A DNA stretch of 18,951 nt. Origin: Larix sibirica. Its lineage: Eukaryota > Streptophyta > Pinopsida > Pinales > Pinaceae. Positions 9,689-18,882 of this stretch are shown in pieces (the stretch's first letter is position 1; each line of letters opens with the position of its first letter). The position numbers and the translations under genes are program-made. The stretch spans positions 4,931 through 23,881 of the forward strand of contig NWUY0300053090.1 in assembly GCA_004151065.3 (NCBI GenBank), written 5' to 3'. The notes beneath the pieces were generated by a model. That model searched no databases, was not told the DNA's origin, and worked only from the letters and a program-made list of their open reading frames with translations.

Positions 9689-10671
9689 ATTGTTAGATTT
9701 TTGTCCTCGATGTAATTCTTTGATTTTGGTGATTTTTTTTTTCTACGGACAAAAACATAGATTGGATAGCCTAAAGAAAAGTTGGCTTTTGCCATCTATT
9801 TTCCAATGTATCTAGTTCTTGCCACTATCAAAATCCTATCCATCACCAGGCCCATAGCACTTGTACCCTTGAATTAACAAAGAATTAGCTAATGAATCTT
9901 GTGTCACGGACCTAATGGACAAGCTCAATTTTCCGCTTTCAAATAAGTGGTGTGGCATTGCCCAGAAGCTACCCGAGGGCATGACCATCTCAGGAGCAAT
10001 CCAAGAGACTACGCCTAACCTCCAGAATTCCCCTACTCCTACTCCTACCTCCTGAACTTCTACACTTAGTCAATTTTCCAATTACATGTACATACAACAA
10101 ATCAACTAAGTAAAAGAGATAATAATATATGTGGGAGACACCCAAAACCGGGGTTATCCTAACACCCATGTTATATGAGAAGACTTATTACAATGACGGA
10201 GGATGCCACAACCTTTGGAAACTCATCCAAGAGTGTGTTGAACCAACAATACCCAAAATACAATCAAGCCACAACTTCAATTGTCTCTGTCGCATACGCA
10301 TGCATGCATGCCCGCACTTCCCATGCCAAGTCTCTCTGCAGCATCGCTGTCCGTCACGATCCTGCTGAAGCCTGCACTGTCATACTGTCGTCTGTACTCT
10401 GCCCAGGAATTACTAAAATTTCCTGCACCATGCACTTCCGTTCAACCTAGACTTGTGCCAAGCCTCCTTGTCAAGCGTCTTCCCGACGTGCCGAAGTCTT
10501 CCATCTCACCGCACTTTGAATCTACCTTCACGACATGCTACCCAATGGGAGCGTCATAAGAAAGATCCCTGAGCCTCCGCATCACATCTGCATCAATCTA
10601 TCGTTCTAAGGAACCGACTCTTCGCACTTTCGAGAAACACACCCAATGCTGCCCATAAATCTCCTTCCCGG

Positions 10672-11131
10672 GAACTCTCTTTGGAAGCTCCGATGATCCA
10701 ACTCTCTTTGAAAGCTCATGGTCCAAATCCCTTCAGAAGTTTGTGGCACAACAATGTTTGGAAGCTTGCGGTCCAACTCGCTTTGGAAGCTCACTGTCCA
10801 ACTCACTTCGGAAGCCTGTGGCACAACATTGTTTGGAATCTTGAGGTCCAACTCGCTTCAGAAGCCTGTGGCATAACATTGTTTGGAAGCTCGTGGTCCT
10901 GCTGCACAATACTGTTTGGAAGCTCGCGACGCAACTCAGTTAGGAATCCTGTGGTCCAAATCGGGTAGGAAGCCCGCAATGCAACTCGTTTTGGAATCCC
11001 GTGACGCAACTCGTATTGGAAGCTCGCGACGCAAATCTATTCAGAAGCCCGCAGTGCAACTCAGTTTGAGAGCCTCTCCAACAAACTCAACTCTGAATCC
11101 CATCCACGAACTCAGTTTGGAAGCTTCTGTC
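10672..11131 (-). repeat. 25-bp tandem repeat array inside the LTR
   Basis: About 18 diverged copies of a 25-bp unit with consensus near CAACTCGTTTGGAAGCTCG followed by a variable 6 bp. Copies start at 10699, 10724, 10749, 10774, 10799, 10824, 10849 and 10874, exactly 25 bp apart; then come an 8-bp insertion (10899-10906) and further units from 10907. The first eight alternate between three subtypes, giving a 75-bp higher-order period. The array falls in the predicted transcribed R-U5 portion. Frames that cross it (10606-10851 and 10803-11009 minus; 10681-10968 and 10883-11335 plus) are repeat translations and not genes. Confidence 0.85.
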
Positions 11132-11283
11132 TCCGTGCGTCCTGTTGCCCCAGAAAGCCCTCCTGCAAAGCGCGCACCTCCCAAATGGAGGTCGCCTCTT
11201 GTGGAGGTCAGATCAATAATAGCAGATATGTGTTCTATGCCTTATGAATTCTCCCTCTCTCCTTTGCTTTCCTCCAACCGCAA

Positions 11284-11293
11284 CCTTTATATA
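11284..11293 (-). promoter_or_regulatory. TATA box of the LTR promoter
   Basis: The minus strand reads GTGTATATAAAGG here, a near-ideal plant TATA box. It lies about 440 bp inside the LTR from its U3 end, a plausible distance for a Pol II LTR promoter. The truncated 5' LTR at 13859-14490 lacks the matching segment, so only this 3' copy retains the promoter. Confidence 0.55.
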
Positions 11294-11734
11294 CACTTAG
11301 CAATCCACAATATAGGGGATTTACGCCCACTCTAGCCGACCCATCAACCAATCTCCCAGAGCACAAGTCACCTGGGTTCCATCAAGCTAACGCCCTCCTA
11401 AACACACCTCTTTGGCGCAGTTATGCCTGTGTGTCCACTTGGAAACTGTTTTTCCGAAACTCCCACCTTGCAACCTTGGCTTCCATGTCCGTTAAGCCAA
11501 TGCCCAACTTCCGTTTAAACTTTGTCGCGTGGGTTCCAAGACCTTTGGAGCTGTCATGCCGAGACGCTCCGCTACACCCGACTGTCTACCATGTTGCTGA
11601 GTGGTGCCCACGTTCTATGTGAAGTACCCAACACTTAGATATTTTGGCTAAGTGCCCACTTTCTCATGGTCCGAAGGGCCGTTTCTCTAAGTGCCCGGGG
11701 AACCCCAACTTTTGGGCCATAGAAGTCTGTGACA

Positions 11735-11750
11735 TTATCCCCCCCTTAGA
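11735..11750 (-). other. Polypurine tract next to the 3' LTR
   Basis: The minus strand reads TCTAAGGGGGGGATAA and then TGTCACAG, the LTR start. This would prime plus-strand DNA synthesis. Just upstream on the same strand the sequence (GTTGTCAAGGACAGAAACTC) looks like the end of a Gypsy pol gene as I recall it, the only hint of a lost coding region. Confidence 0.7.
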
Positions 11751-13844
11751 GGAGTTTCTGTCCTTGACAACATCCTCACGAACGTCCACCTATTCATGAA
11801 TATTTTGCTGCTGCGGCCACCTACAACTGCAACTCATTCTAGCCATCACATCAACCTACTTTGGCTTCGATACGTTTCTACCTCGTCATGGTTTTGTCCA
11901 TATTGGTCGCCATGATTGAACTAGTTGGGTTGTGACTCCCAACCTTCTTGTCCCTCCATGAGATGAACCACATGCTCAGCTAAACAACCTCCTTCGCGCT
12001 TCAGTCCTCCTTGCAACTCTGTCGAACATAAGGCAAAGCTAACACTTCACCTCAAAACTGTCTAAGGCACCTGACTCAACTCCCCTCCAACCAAGTGTTA
12101 TGACCTCCAAACATACTTCCATTTCGGTAATTGACCACTTTGATTCCGCAACCGATCTCCTTCCCTTACGTTTTCTTCCTAAACGCACATCCTTGAGAAG
12201 GCAAGGCAACCCTTCTTTCCTTAAACAAAGACAAAAGTATTTCTGACTTCTATCATTCGCTACTCCTTCTGTAAGACTACTACGGTGTGATTCTTTCAAC
12301 CGCACCAATGTGGAAAACTTTTAGCCTTCCTATTCGCATAAGCCACATCTATGCAGCTCACGACACACTGTTGCACACCCTTTGGTTGTTTTAACTATGT
12401 GTTGCTTCAGCAACCCCTTTGCGAGTTCATCCGCAACACTCCTAACCGATCCACAACATGTTTCCTCCATCCGCACCTTCTGTCATCCACAATGGTTTGC
12501 ATTTCTAGTGCTCTTGGAGGCTTGGGAAAGTATCCCTCTTCTCACCCACTTCCAAAACCACTCGTCATGTTCAGTCTTGGATTTGCACTGTTCGTCCTGC
12601 ATATCTTGCTGCCAATCCACTATGGGCCAACCACATCTTCTCTTAACCGAACTGTCGCAGCAAGATTGCCGAACATTTAAGTCCGCACATTTCAGGCACT
12701 ACTCCTTAGTGCGCCCGACTATTCTTCACGAAACAAGTCTGCCTCAACTGAAGGTTTTCACCCTTTGTCACAACTCGCAACAATCCGAACTTTGTTCTGC
12801 GTTAGGTGTGCCCATCCGCACCCCAACACTTTGCTTCAAACCAAAATCTTGATGGTATGTGTTCCTTGGCCTCTTGCGGTTACTGTTTCCTTAAACCTAC
12901 ATTGAGTATAGGCGTAACCCCACCTCCCGTCTTACAAGCATTGAGTATGAACACTGCCACTACCCATCTTTCAACTCACACGTGTTGAGTATGGGGGTAT
13001 CCTATCTTTCAATGGGTGCTTCCCACCTTTCGTCTTACTAGTGCATCTGCAAACATGTCCACATCGCAAATAAATGAATATTGTCATCAGTTTTTCATTG
13101 CTCGACACAGTCCAACCAAGTATGCCACGCTTCGGATGAACCCGTATTCAAGGCTTCTACGTCCTAACGCTTCACCATCTGCTGCAACACATTTGTTAAG
13201 GTGTGCTTTCCTGTAGGTCTGCACGACACCTCCTTTGTCGAACTCGTCACTTTCGCAAGCCTCCATCAACTCTTCTTGGCATCAACGTGCCCAATCAACC
13301 TGTTGGAAGTTTGCAATGCCTTGGGCTTCCTCTGCTCGCCTACTCCTTCCATCGTTTGGTGCACCTGATCCATCCGAACCGACTCGGCAGCTACTCCTAC
13401 AACTTCGCAAGTCTTAGTGTCTTCTTCATGCCACATTGCCTTTGTGCACATCCTGTAACCAAAACAAAATGCTTCTGTGGTGCTCCTCCATCTGCCAAGT
13501 GCTTCTTTGCACTAGCAGCTCTAGCCTTCCACGCAAGTCCTGGAAACTTCAACACTCTTTAGCGTGCGTCTGAATTTCTCCCTATAGAAGTACTTCCTTT
13601 CTCCCAGTTGTCATCACCCGAGACGTTGTTTCATTTACAACTAGGCACTCCTCCATGAACGCCCAAATTTATCAACCAACCTTCACAACCGTAGCAACCA
13701 CCGCCGTCATGATACCATAAATTTTGTCAAAAGAATGGTGAGGAGACCAACTTCCACCAAGTTGTTGCTCCATTCCGCATCAACCTCTAAGTCGAAACGG
13801 CTCTGATCTGTTTGCAATAAAGTGGTGAGGAGCCCGTGTTCTGA
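11751..13844 (-). other. Retroelement interior without recognisable gag or pol
   Basis: This 2.1-kb interior was read in all frames. The longest frames are 156 codons plus (12382-12852), 119 plus (13203-13562), 109 plus (12351-12680) and 89 minus (12039-12308). None shows a gag zinc knuckle (CX2CX4HX4C), a protease DSG/DTG, the reverse transcriptase YxDD box or an integrase HHCC motif. The minus-strand frames should be the sense ones; the better of them (12039-12308, and 13087-13451 in pieces) are Lys/Arg/Glu-rich but unrecognised. The plus-strand frames are antisense, rich in Ser, Cys, Leu and His, and probably reflect the C-rich strand and not genes. Confidence 0.6.
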
Positions 13845-13856
13845 GCTTTGATACCA
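13845..13856 (-). other. Primer-binding site for initiator tRNA-Met
   Basis: The minus strand reads TGGTATCAAAGC, 11 of 12 bases identical to the common plant PBS TGGTATCAGAGC, which pairs with the 3' end of tRNA-iMet. It is separated from the LTR end by two bases (AA), as is usual. It fixes the element's orientation. Confidence 0.85.
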
Positions 13857-13858
13857 TT

Positions 13859-14490
13859 TGTCATGGACCTAATGGACAAGCTCAATTTTTCACTTTCCAT
13901 CAAGCCGTGCGACACTGCCAGGAAGCTAACCAAGGGCACAACCATCTCAGAAGCAATCCAACAGACTACGCCTAACCTATGGAATTACCTATTCCTACCT
14001 CCTGAACTTCTACCCTTAGTCAATTTTCCAATTACATGTACGTACAACAAATCAACTAAGTACACGAGATAAGAATATATGTGGGCGGCACCTGAAACCG
14101 GGGTTGGTCTAACACCCATGTTATATGAGAAGACTTGTTACAATGACGGAGGATGCCACAACCTTTGGCAAATCATCCAGGAGTGTGCCAAACCGATAAT
14201 ACCCAAAATACAATCAAGCCACAACTTCAATTGTCTTCGTCGCATAAGCATGCCTGCATTCTCGCACTGCCCATGCCAAGTCTCCTGCAACGTCGCTGTC
14301 TGTCGCGATCCTACTGAAGCCTACACTGTCATACTATCGTTTGTACTCCGCCCAAGACTTACTCAAACTGCTTGCACCATGCACTTCCGTTCAGCCTAGA
14401 CGTGTGCCAAGCTTCCTTGTCAAGCCTGAACGAAAGTGCATGGTGCACTTCGACTTTCCCTTCAAGGCATGCTACCCAATGGCAACGTCA
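13859..14490 (-). repeat. 5' LTR remnant, truncated and locally rearranged
   Basis: It aligns with 9902-10556 from TGTCATGGACC onwards. Close to its outer end a block of about 35 bp is replaced by an inverted copy of nearby sequence (14426-14447). Homology resumes at about 14447 and continues to CGTCA at 14490, then stops. The U3, the TATA box and the 25-bp array of the other LTR are missing, so the element has lost its promoter copy at this end. Confidence 0.75.
14373..14447 (+). repeat. Inverted repeat, 22-bp arms with a 31-base loop
   Basis: The arm 14373-14394 (TGCACCATGCACTTCCGTTC + AG) and its reverse complement at 14426-14447 pair at 21 of 22 positions. The left arm is the normal LTR sequence, also present at the corresponding place in 9902-10556; the right arm is new. 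It can fold into a strong hairpin. Confidence 0.85.
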
Positions 14491-14525
14491 CTTGAGATTG
14501 GGTTGACATAGAGAGTGATTTTGAG
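14491..14525. other. Short junction between LTR remnant and tandem duplication
   Basis: 35 bp beginning CTTGAGATTGGG. The first four bases repeat the four bases left of 9902 (CTTG at 9898-9901). Otherwise featureless. Confidence 0.4.
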
Positions 14526-15355
14526 GTTAAACAAATCTAAGAGATAAATAATTAATTAAATCAAATTCCTTGAAAAAATAATTAATACATGTTATAGAAG
14601 TTAAGCTATAACCTAGTTAAATATAGGAGATTGCTATAGAATTTGTTGGTCTATGTTGAATTTGAGAGCACCATATCCTAAGCTTGTTGTAATTTAAGAC
14701 AACATAGATGTTGGGTCCTTACACCATTAGTTAGTTTATAGGATCTTTAAGTTGGGGAATTCTTAAGGAAAGGGAAATACAAGATTAATGGACATATTAA
14801 TAACGTGTGTAGATAAAGACGATGTTGAGAGTTTAATAATGATTCTTTATTTTAATTTTGATTTATATGAGATACTTATTAATGATGTACAAACTAATGT
14901 GGTTAATATTTACATATGATAAATGTTTCTAGTTTAGAGTTAAACAAATCTAAGAGACAAATAATTAATTAAATCAAATTTCTTGAGAAAATAATTAATA
15001 CATGTTATAGAAGTTAAGGTATAACCTAGTTAAATATAGGAGATTGAGATAGAATTTGTTGATCTATGTTGAATTTGAGAGCACTGTATCCTAAGCTTGT
15101 TGTGATTTAAGACAACATAGATGTTGGGTCCTTACACCATTAGTTAGTCTATAGGATCTCTAAGTTGGGGAATTCTTAAGGAAAGGGAAATACAAGATTA
15201 ATGGATATATTAATAATGTGTGTGTAGATAAAGACGATGTTGAGAGTTTAATAATTACTCTATATTTTAATTTTGATTTATATGAGATACTTATTAATGA
15301 TGTACATGTTAATGTGGTTAATATTTACATATGATAAATGCTTCTAGTTTAGAGT
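14526..15355 (+). repeat. 2 x 413-bp tandem duplication, AT-rich
   Basis: Unit one starts at 14526 (GTTAAACAAATCTAAGAGA) and unit two at 14939 with the same bases, a period of 413 bp. Unit two runs to about 15355 and has a TG dinucleotide gain near 15223. About 20 substitutions give roughly 95% identity by eye. No terminal inverted repeats or coding frames were found. A single duplication event is the simplest reading; a two-copy satellite seed is also possible. Confidence 0.9.
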
Positions 15356-15829
15356 TTGATTGATTATGTCAAAATCTAGTAAAACGATTAGTCCACATCT
15401 ATATTAGTTGGAATCATCCATTGTGTACAAACATGATCTCAATTTGTAATCAACAATGTTGAAAGATATTATATGTTTTAATAGTCAAAATGATAACTCT
15501 ATGTTTAGTCGGAGGTACATTGTGCTATATCATTTAGTATATTCATTTGTGTCTAGAATTGATCTCCCCCCCATAAGGATCCAATATATTGAGGTTTCCC
15601 ATGTAAATGAATATGTGTACCACATCAATTTCTTAGGGCCTAGATAGGCTTTTACAAATCATGAACCTGCACACAGTCCAAAACCATCATAAAGTCCTTG
15701 TCAATCTTAGACCAACACATGCCTCTCAAGGACTATCCATAGTGTTACTATAAATCTCGAAACAAGCACCAATTTATTATATTGCATGTAGGGATGAGAT
15801 ACTTTGAGATCATGATTAACGTGATTTGA
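15356..15829. other. Intergenic sequence, nothing recognised
   Basis: A 63-codon plus frame (15456-15647) has no family motif. From about 15660 the composition becomes more like the satellite that follows, but no monomer can be aligned. Confidence 0.5.
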
Positions 15830-17760
15830 TGAGAGCATGGGGTGAGTTTCCCCAAACATGGTAACTAGGTAATATCCTAGAAGCTTTCTTTAGTACCTAA
15901 GGCCTGCATTTATTCCCATGACCATTTCTAGGGCCCCATGACCTATCTTTAGTGCTAAAAAAATAATAGATGTGGCATCATATCCCTACTCCAAGGAAAA
16001 TGGGCATGCCCTCGATAGGTCATTTATAATGGTTTGAACCATTGTTCTTGACCCTAGATCTCTAGAATCTTCCTTTGGGGCCTAAACCACAGGTTTCTTC
16101 CCTTAAACATATATAGGGCCTCAAGACCCATACTTAATGTTGAAAATCTCCTAATCACACCAATTTCCCCAGCTGGAGATCAAACATACATTGGAAAGAT
16201 TATTTGTGATGGTTTCACATGTTCTTCTTCACCCTAGCTACTTATAAGCTTTATCCAATTACTAAGGCTTGGGTATCCTTCCTAACCATGTCTAAGGGAC
16301 CAAAACCCATACTTAGTGCTTGAAAATTTTTAATGGTTCCCATACCCCCAATTAAAGGGAAAAGGTCCCCTCAAGAAGTCATGTGTGGTGGGTCAAGGTG
16401 TCACTCATGGAACTTGAGTCCTAGAAGCTATCACAAGAGCCTAATACTCGATTAATTTCCTCCACCAACCATGGTTATAATCATCCTTACACCCATATAT
16501 AGAGCTCAAAAACTCATAATTGTAACCATATCCCTACTCTAAGGCCAAGAATATCCTAAGGTGATCATGTGTGGTGTTTTAATTTAAGGTGATGTTCTTG
16601 ACCTTAAATTCCTATAAGCTTCCTTCAATCTCCATGGCTTGTGTTTACTCCCCCAACCATGTGGAAGGCCTCATGTTCCATTGCTAGTGCATGAAATCTT
16701 GCTAGTGTATTGGTTTGAGATGTTGTTTTTAGCCATGGATGAATGAAAGCTTCTTTTAGGGCCTATGGCCTATGTTCCTCCCTTAATTATGTTGAGGTAC
16801 TTATGACCCACACACTCTAAATCTCATCATCCCCACTTTAAGGTCAAGTATCGCCTTAGGAGGTCATTTGTTTTGGCTCGATGCTTTATTCTTGGGTTTG
16901 GATTCCTCTAATATCCATTTAAGGCCTACAGATTAGATTTTTACCCCAATGATATCAAAGGCCCACATACCCGTACCTACTTATTAAATCTTGCAATGCT
17001 TCCAATATCCCCACTTTCAAGCTGAGGATATGCTCAAGAGGTCATGTGTGGCTGATCAAGGTATGGTTTTTAAAATTGGATGCTTAAAATCTTTCTTTAG
17101 GGAATAAGGCATAGATTTCTTCCCTCAACCATGTTTAGGTTAAAATAAAATCAAAATCCTCCTAGTGGAACCCATATCCCCACTTAGAGGTCCTGTGTGT
17201 GGTTCGATTTGTTGTTCATTCCCATGGATGTTTAACAACCTCCTTTAGCATCCAATCCCTTGGTTTTTTCACCTGACCATGTTGAAAATCACCTAGTGCT
17301 CAAAATATCATAGTGTCATGCATATACCCATTCGAAAGCTAAGGATACCCATGGAAGGTCCCATGTTGTAGTTTGAGTTGTCATTCTTAGTCCGATATTC
17401 CTATAACCTTCCTTAGGGATTAAATATTGTGATTACTCCCACTACTATGTCCAGGGCTCTAATACGCATACCTAGTGTCAAAATCCTCCTTATGTCACTA
17501 ATATCCCCACTCACGTAACAAAGATAGTGTAGGGAGTTCGTGTGTGGTGTTTCAAATATTCCTTTAGGGCCTATGGCCCAAGATTCCTCCGCTTACATTA
17601 TCCAAAGCCCTAGGAACCATACATACCACTCAAAACCTCCCAATATTTCCCTCACATAGAGGTAAATGATACCCCCAATAGTTCATGTGTAGTGGTTTGA
17701 GGTATTTTCCTTGGACCTAGATGCCCAACTTCAATTCCCATGAGCTTTTAAAGAATTGAG
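15830..17760 (+). repeat. Highly degenerate satellite, period about 180 bp
   Basis: Around 11 diverged monomers can be followed by recurring landmarks in fixed order: TTCTTGACCCTAGAT, CTAGAAGCTTCCTTTAGGGC, an ACCATGT..AGGGCC segment, ACCCATACCTAGTG, ATATCCCCACT and GGTCATGTGTGGTGG. The ATATCCCCACT-type landmark lies at about 15987, 16163, 16344, 16529, 16826, 17006, 17172, 17320, 17500 and 17643; full-length steps are 176-185 bp, with shorter monomers (143-166) and one skipped. Monomers are very diverged, so the array is old or no longer homogenised. No frame is coding. The left edge is approximate. Confidence 0.75.
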
Positions 17761-18289
17761 GTCTTTTTTAGCGGCAATATTCGACAAACTACCTCCAAAA
17801 CTTCAATTCTTGTGATTTTTGGGGTGCTTTTAAAAACAACGCCCTAAAACATATTTTTAGGGGCAATGTTTTGACAATCGCCCCTAAAAGTGACGGGAAT
17901 TGAAAATTTGGAGGTGGTTTGTAAAACACGTCCTCCAAAACTTCAGTTGATTTTTGGAGGTGATTTTTAAACATCCACCCCTAATAATACATTATAGGTA
18001 GTTTTTCTAAAACCACCCCCAAAAGTCACAAGAATTGAAGTTTGGAGCTTGGCGGTTTGTAAAAAATTGCCTCCAAAACTTCAATTCTCGTGACTTTTGG
18101 GGGTGATTTTTAAATAACTTCTCTAAAAGACTTTTAGAGTCGGTTTTTAAACATTCACCCCTAAAAATACATTTAGGGGTGGTTTTCAAAAACCACTTCT
18201 AAAGACCTTAACATGTTTTGTAGTGACAATTTTCAATGGCCACTGCAAGCCTAAACCGCGCCACTAAAGGGATAATTTTTTTATAGTGA
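17760..18289. mobile_element. Palindrome-rich end of a CACTA-like DNA transposon
   Basis: The block consists of inverted copies of a module, such as CCACCCCCAAAAGTCAC and its complement GTGACTTTTGGGGGTG (18014-18105), and CCCCTAAAAATACATTTAGGGG-like palindromes (about 18156-18180). It ends in TTTTGTAGTG (18216-18225) and again in TTTATAGTG (18281-18289); reversed, these read CACTACAAAA and CACTATAAA, the terminal motif of CACTA elements. Repeats of AAACCGCCCCTAAAAG type are typical of CACTA subterminal regions, where the TNPA-type protein binds. I did not find the other end, so the extent to the left is uncertain. The minus frames at 17789-17974 and 18007-18189 are repeat translations. Confidence 0.55.
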
Positions 18290-18671
18290 TTTACATGGTG
18301 CTTGTGTTGTCTCCATGATTTTGAAGGTCTCCATGTGCTTAGTAATACATGCCATGTTTTGAATCTCTCACTAAAATAATAAGTAGTTCTAAAAAATCCC
18401 ATCAACTCATATGTCTTGAATGCAATTAAATCTTTTGTTTTTAGAATGCAATTAAATATTTTCTATAAAAAAAAAATATTTAGTAAACTTATAAGAATTT
18501 TTTTGTTTAAGGGTTTCTATCTCAATGTTTTCTAGGAAATAAAATTTGAGGCAAACAACTAAATTCTAAGAAATTGATTGCTTAGATATTTTTATTAGTT
18601 TTAGATATTTTAAAAGGCTTATAAACCTTGCATCATTAAACTCTAACGATATTCTTTTGTTTGAGGATGTT
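18290..18671. other. AT-rich spacer, nothing recognised
   Basis: Contains a small direct repeat (GAATGCAATTAAAT at about 18418 and 18445) and A/T runs. No gene-like frame; the minus frame at 18208-18405 partly overlaps the CACTA-like end and has no motif. Confidence 0.5.
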
Positions 18672-18735
18672 TGATATGAATCGTTACACCAAAACCAGGT
18701 GTTAGTGAAGGCCACTCACTAGGATCTTAAAATCC

Positions 18736-18787
18736 CACCATGCTCTGCAGCCCAGACTTAGGGCTGGATGTGTGCTTGCATGGTGGT
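18736..18787 (-). repeat. Two-part stem-loop inside the TRIM-like element
   Basis: CCACCATGC and GCATGGTGG form a 9-bp outer stem enclosing an inner CAGCCC/GGGCTG stem with a 7-base loop. It spans the predicted outer end of the LTR and the start of the interior. Confidence 0.55.
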
Positions 18788-18870
18788 GTCCCCTTTGAGC
18801 CATATGAGCCCCAGACAAACACTACAACGCCGACGTTTCCACCCACTCTGTGAATCGAACCTGGGTGGAG

Positions 18871-18882
18871 GCTTTGATACCA
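18871..18882 (-). other. Primer-binding site of the TRIM-like element
   Basis: TGGTATCAAAGC on the minus strand, the same variant as at 13845-13856, complementary to the 3' end of tRNA-iMet with one mismatch. It sits two bases from the LTR start at 18885. Confidence 0.7.

Larger units (their letters stand above)
9027..9901. other. Unique-looking spacer with two small tandem duplications
   Basis: No gene is recognised. A minus-strand frame around 9250-9370 translates to VKAEIESQHSQSKIQQC-like sequence that looks coding, but it has no family motif and is closed by stops on both sides. The plus-strand frame 9579-9815 is produced by the 50-bp duplication and is not a gene. Confidence 0.5.
9902..11734 (-). 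repeat. 3' LTR, long (about 1.83 kb)
   Basis: The plus-strand ends are TGTCACGGAC (9902) and GTCTGTGACA (11734); read inward from each end they agree at 9 of 10 bases, as LTR termini should. The PPT lies directly outside the right end. On the minus strand U3 covers about 11734-11300, a TATA box lies at 11293-11284, and R-U5 covers the rest, including a 25-bp tandem array. The first 655 bp (9902-10556) match the 5' LTR remnant at 13859-14490; the rest has no partner in this window. Confidence 0.75.
9902..14490 (-). mobile_element. Non-autonomous LTR retrotransposon, 5' LTR truncated
   Basis: Orientation is set by the primer-binding site and polypurine tract, both readable only on the minus strand. 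Order in the transcript direction: truncated 5' LTR (14490-13859), PBS (13856-13845), interior (13858-11735), PPT (11750-11735), 3' LTR (11734-9902). The PPT form (TCTAAGGGGGGG then ATAA before TGTCAC) is like that of Ty3/Gypsy elements. The interior holds no gag, protease, reverse transcriptase or integrase that I can recognise, so the element would have needed proteins from another copy (LARD-like), or it is internally deleted. The shared LTR part is roughly 85-88% identical by eye, so the insertion is old, unless the ends come from different copies. The element is clearly more GC-rich than its surroundings. Confidence 0.75.

Noticed and set aside
9902-10556. Short-LTR reading: LTRs 9902-10556 and 13859-14490 with a CTTG duplication
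   Set aside because: The PPT followed by a TGTCAC terminus at 11734, its inverted match to the 9902 end, and the TATA box at 11284-11293 fit a long LTR better. No PPT lies next to 10556. The CTTG match is kept as a separate finding.
10672-11131. CRISPR array
   Set aside because: The 25-bp units are contiguous, without spacers, in a plant-type retroelement.
12351-13562. Plus-strand frames of 156, 119 and 109 codons in the retroelement interior
   Set aside because: They are antisense to the element, have no domain motif, are dominated by Ser, Cys, Leu and His, and overlap one another in different frames, as expected of a C-rich strand with few stops.
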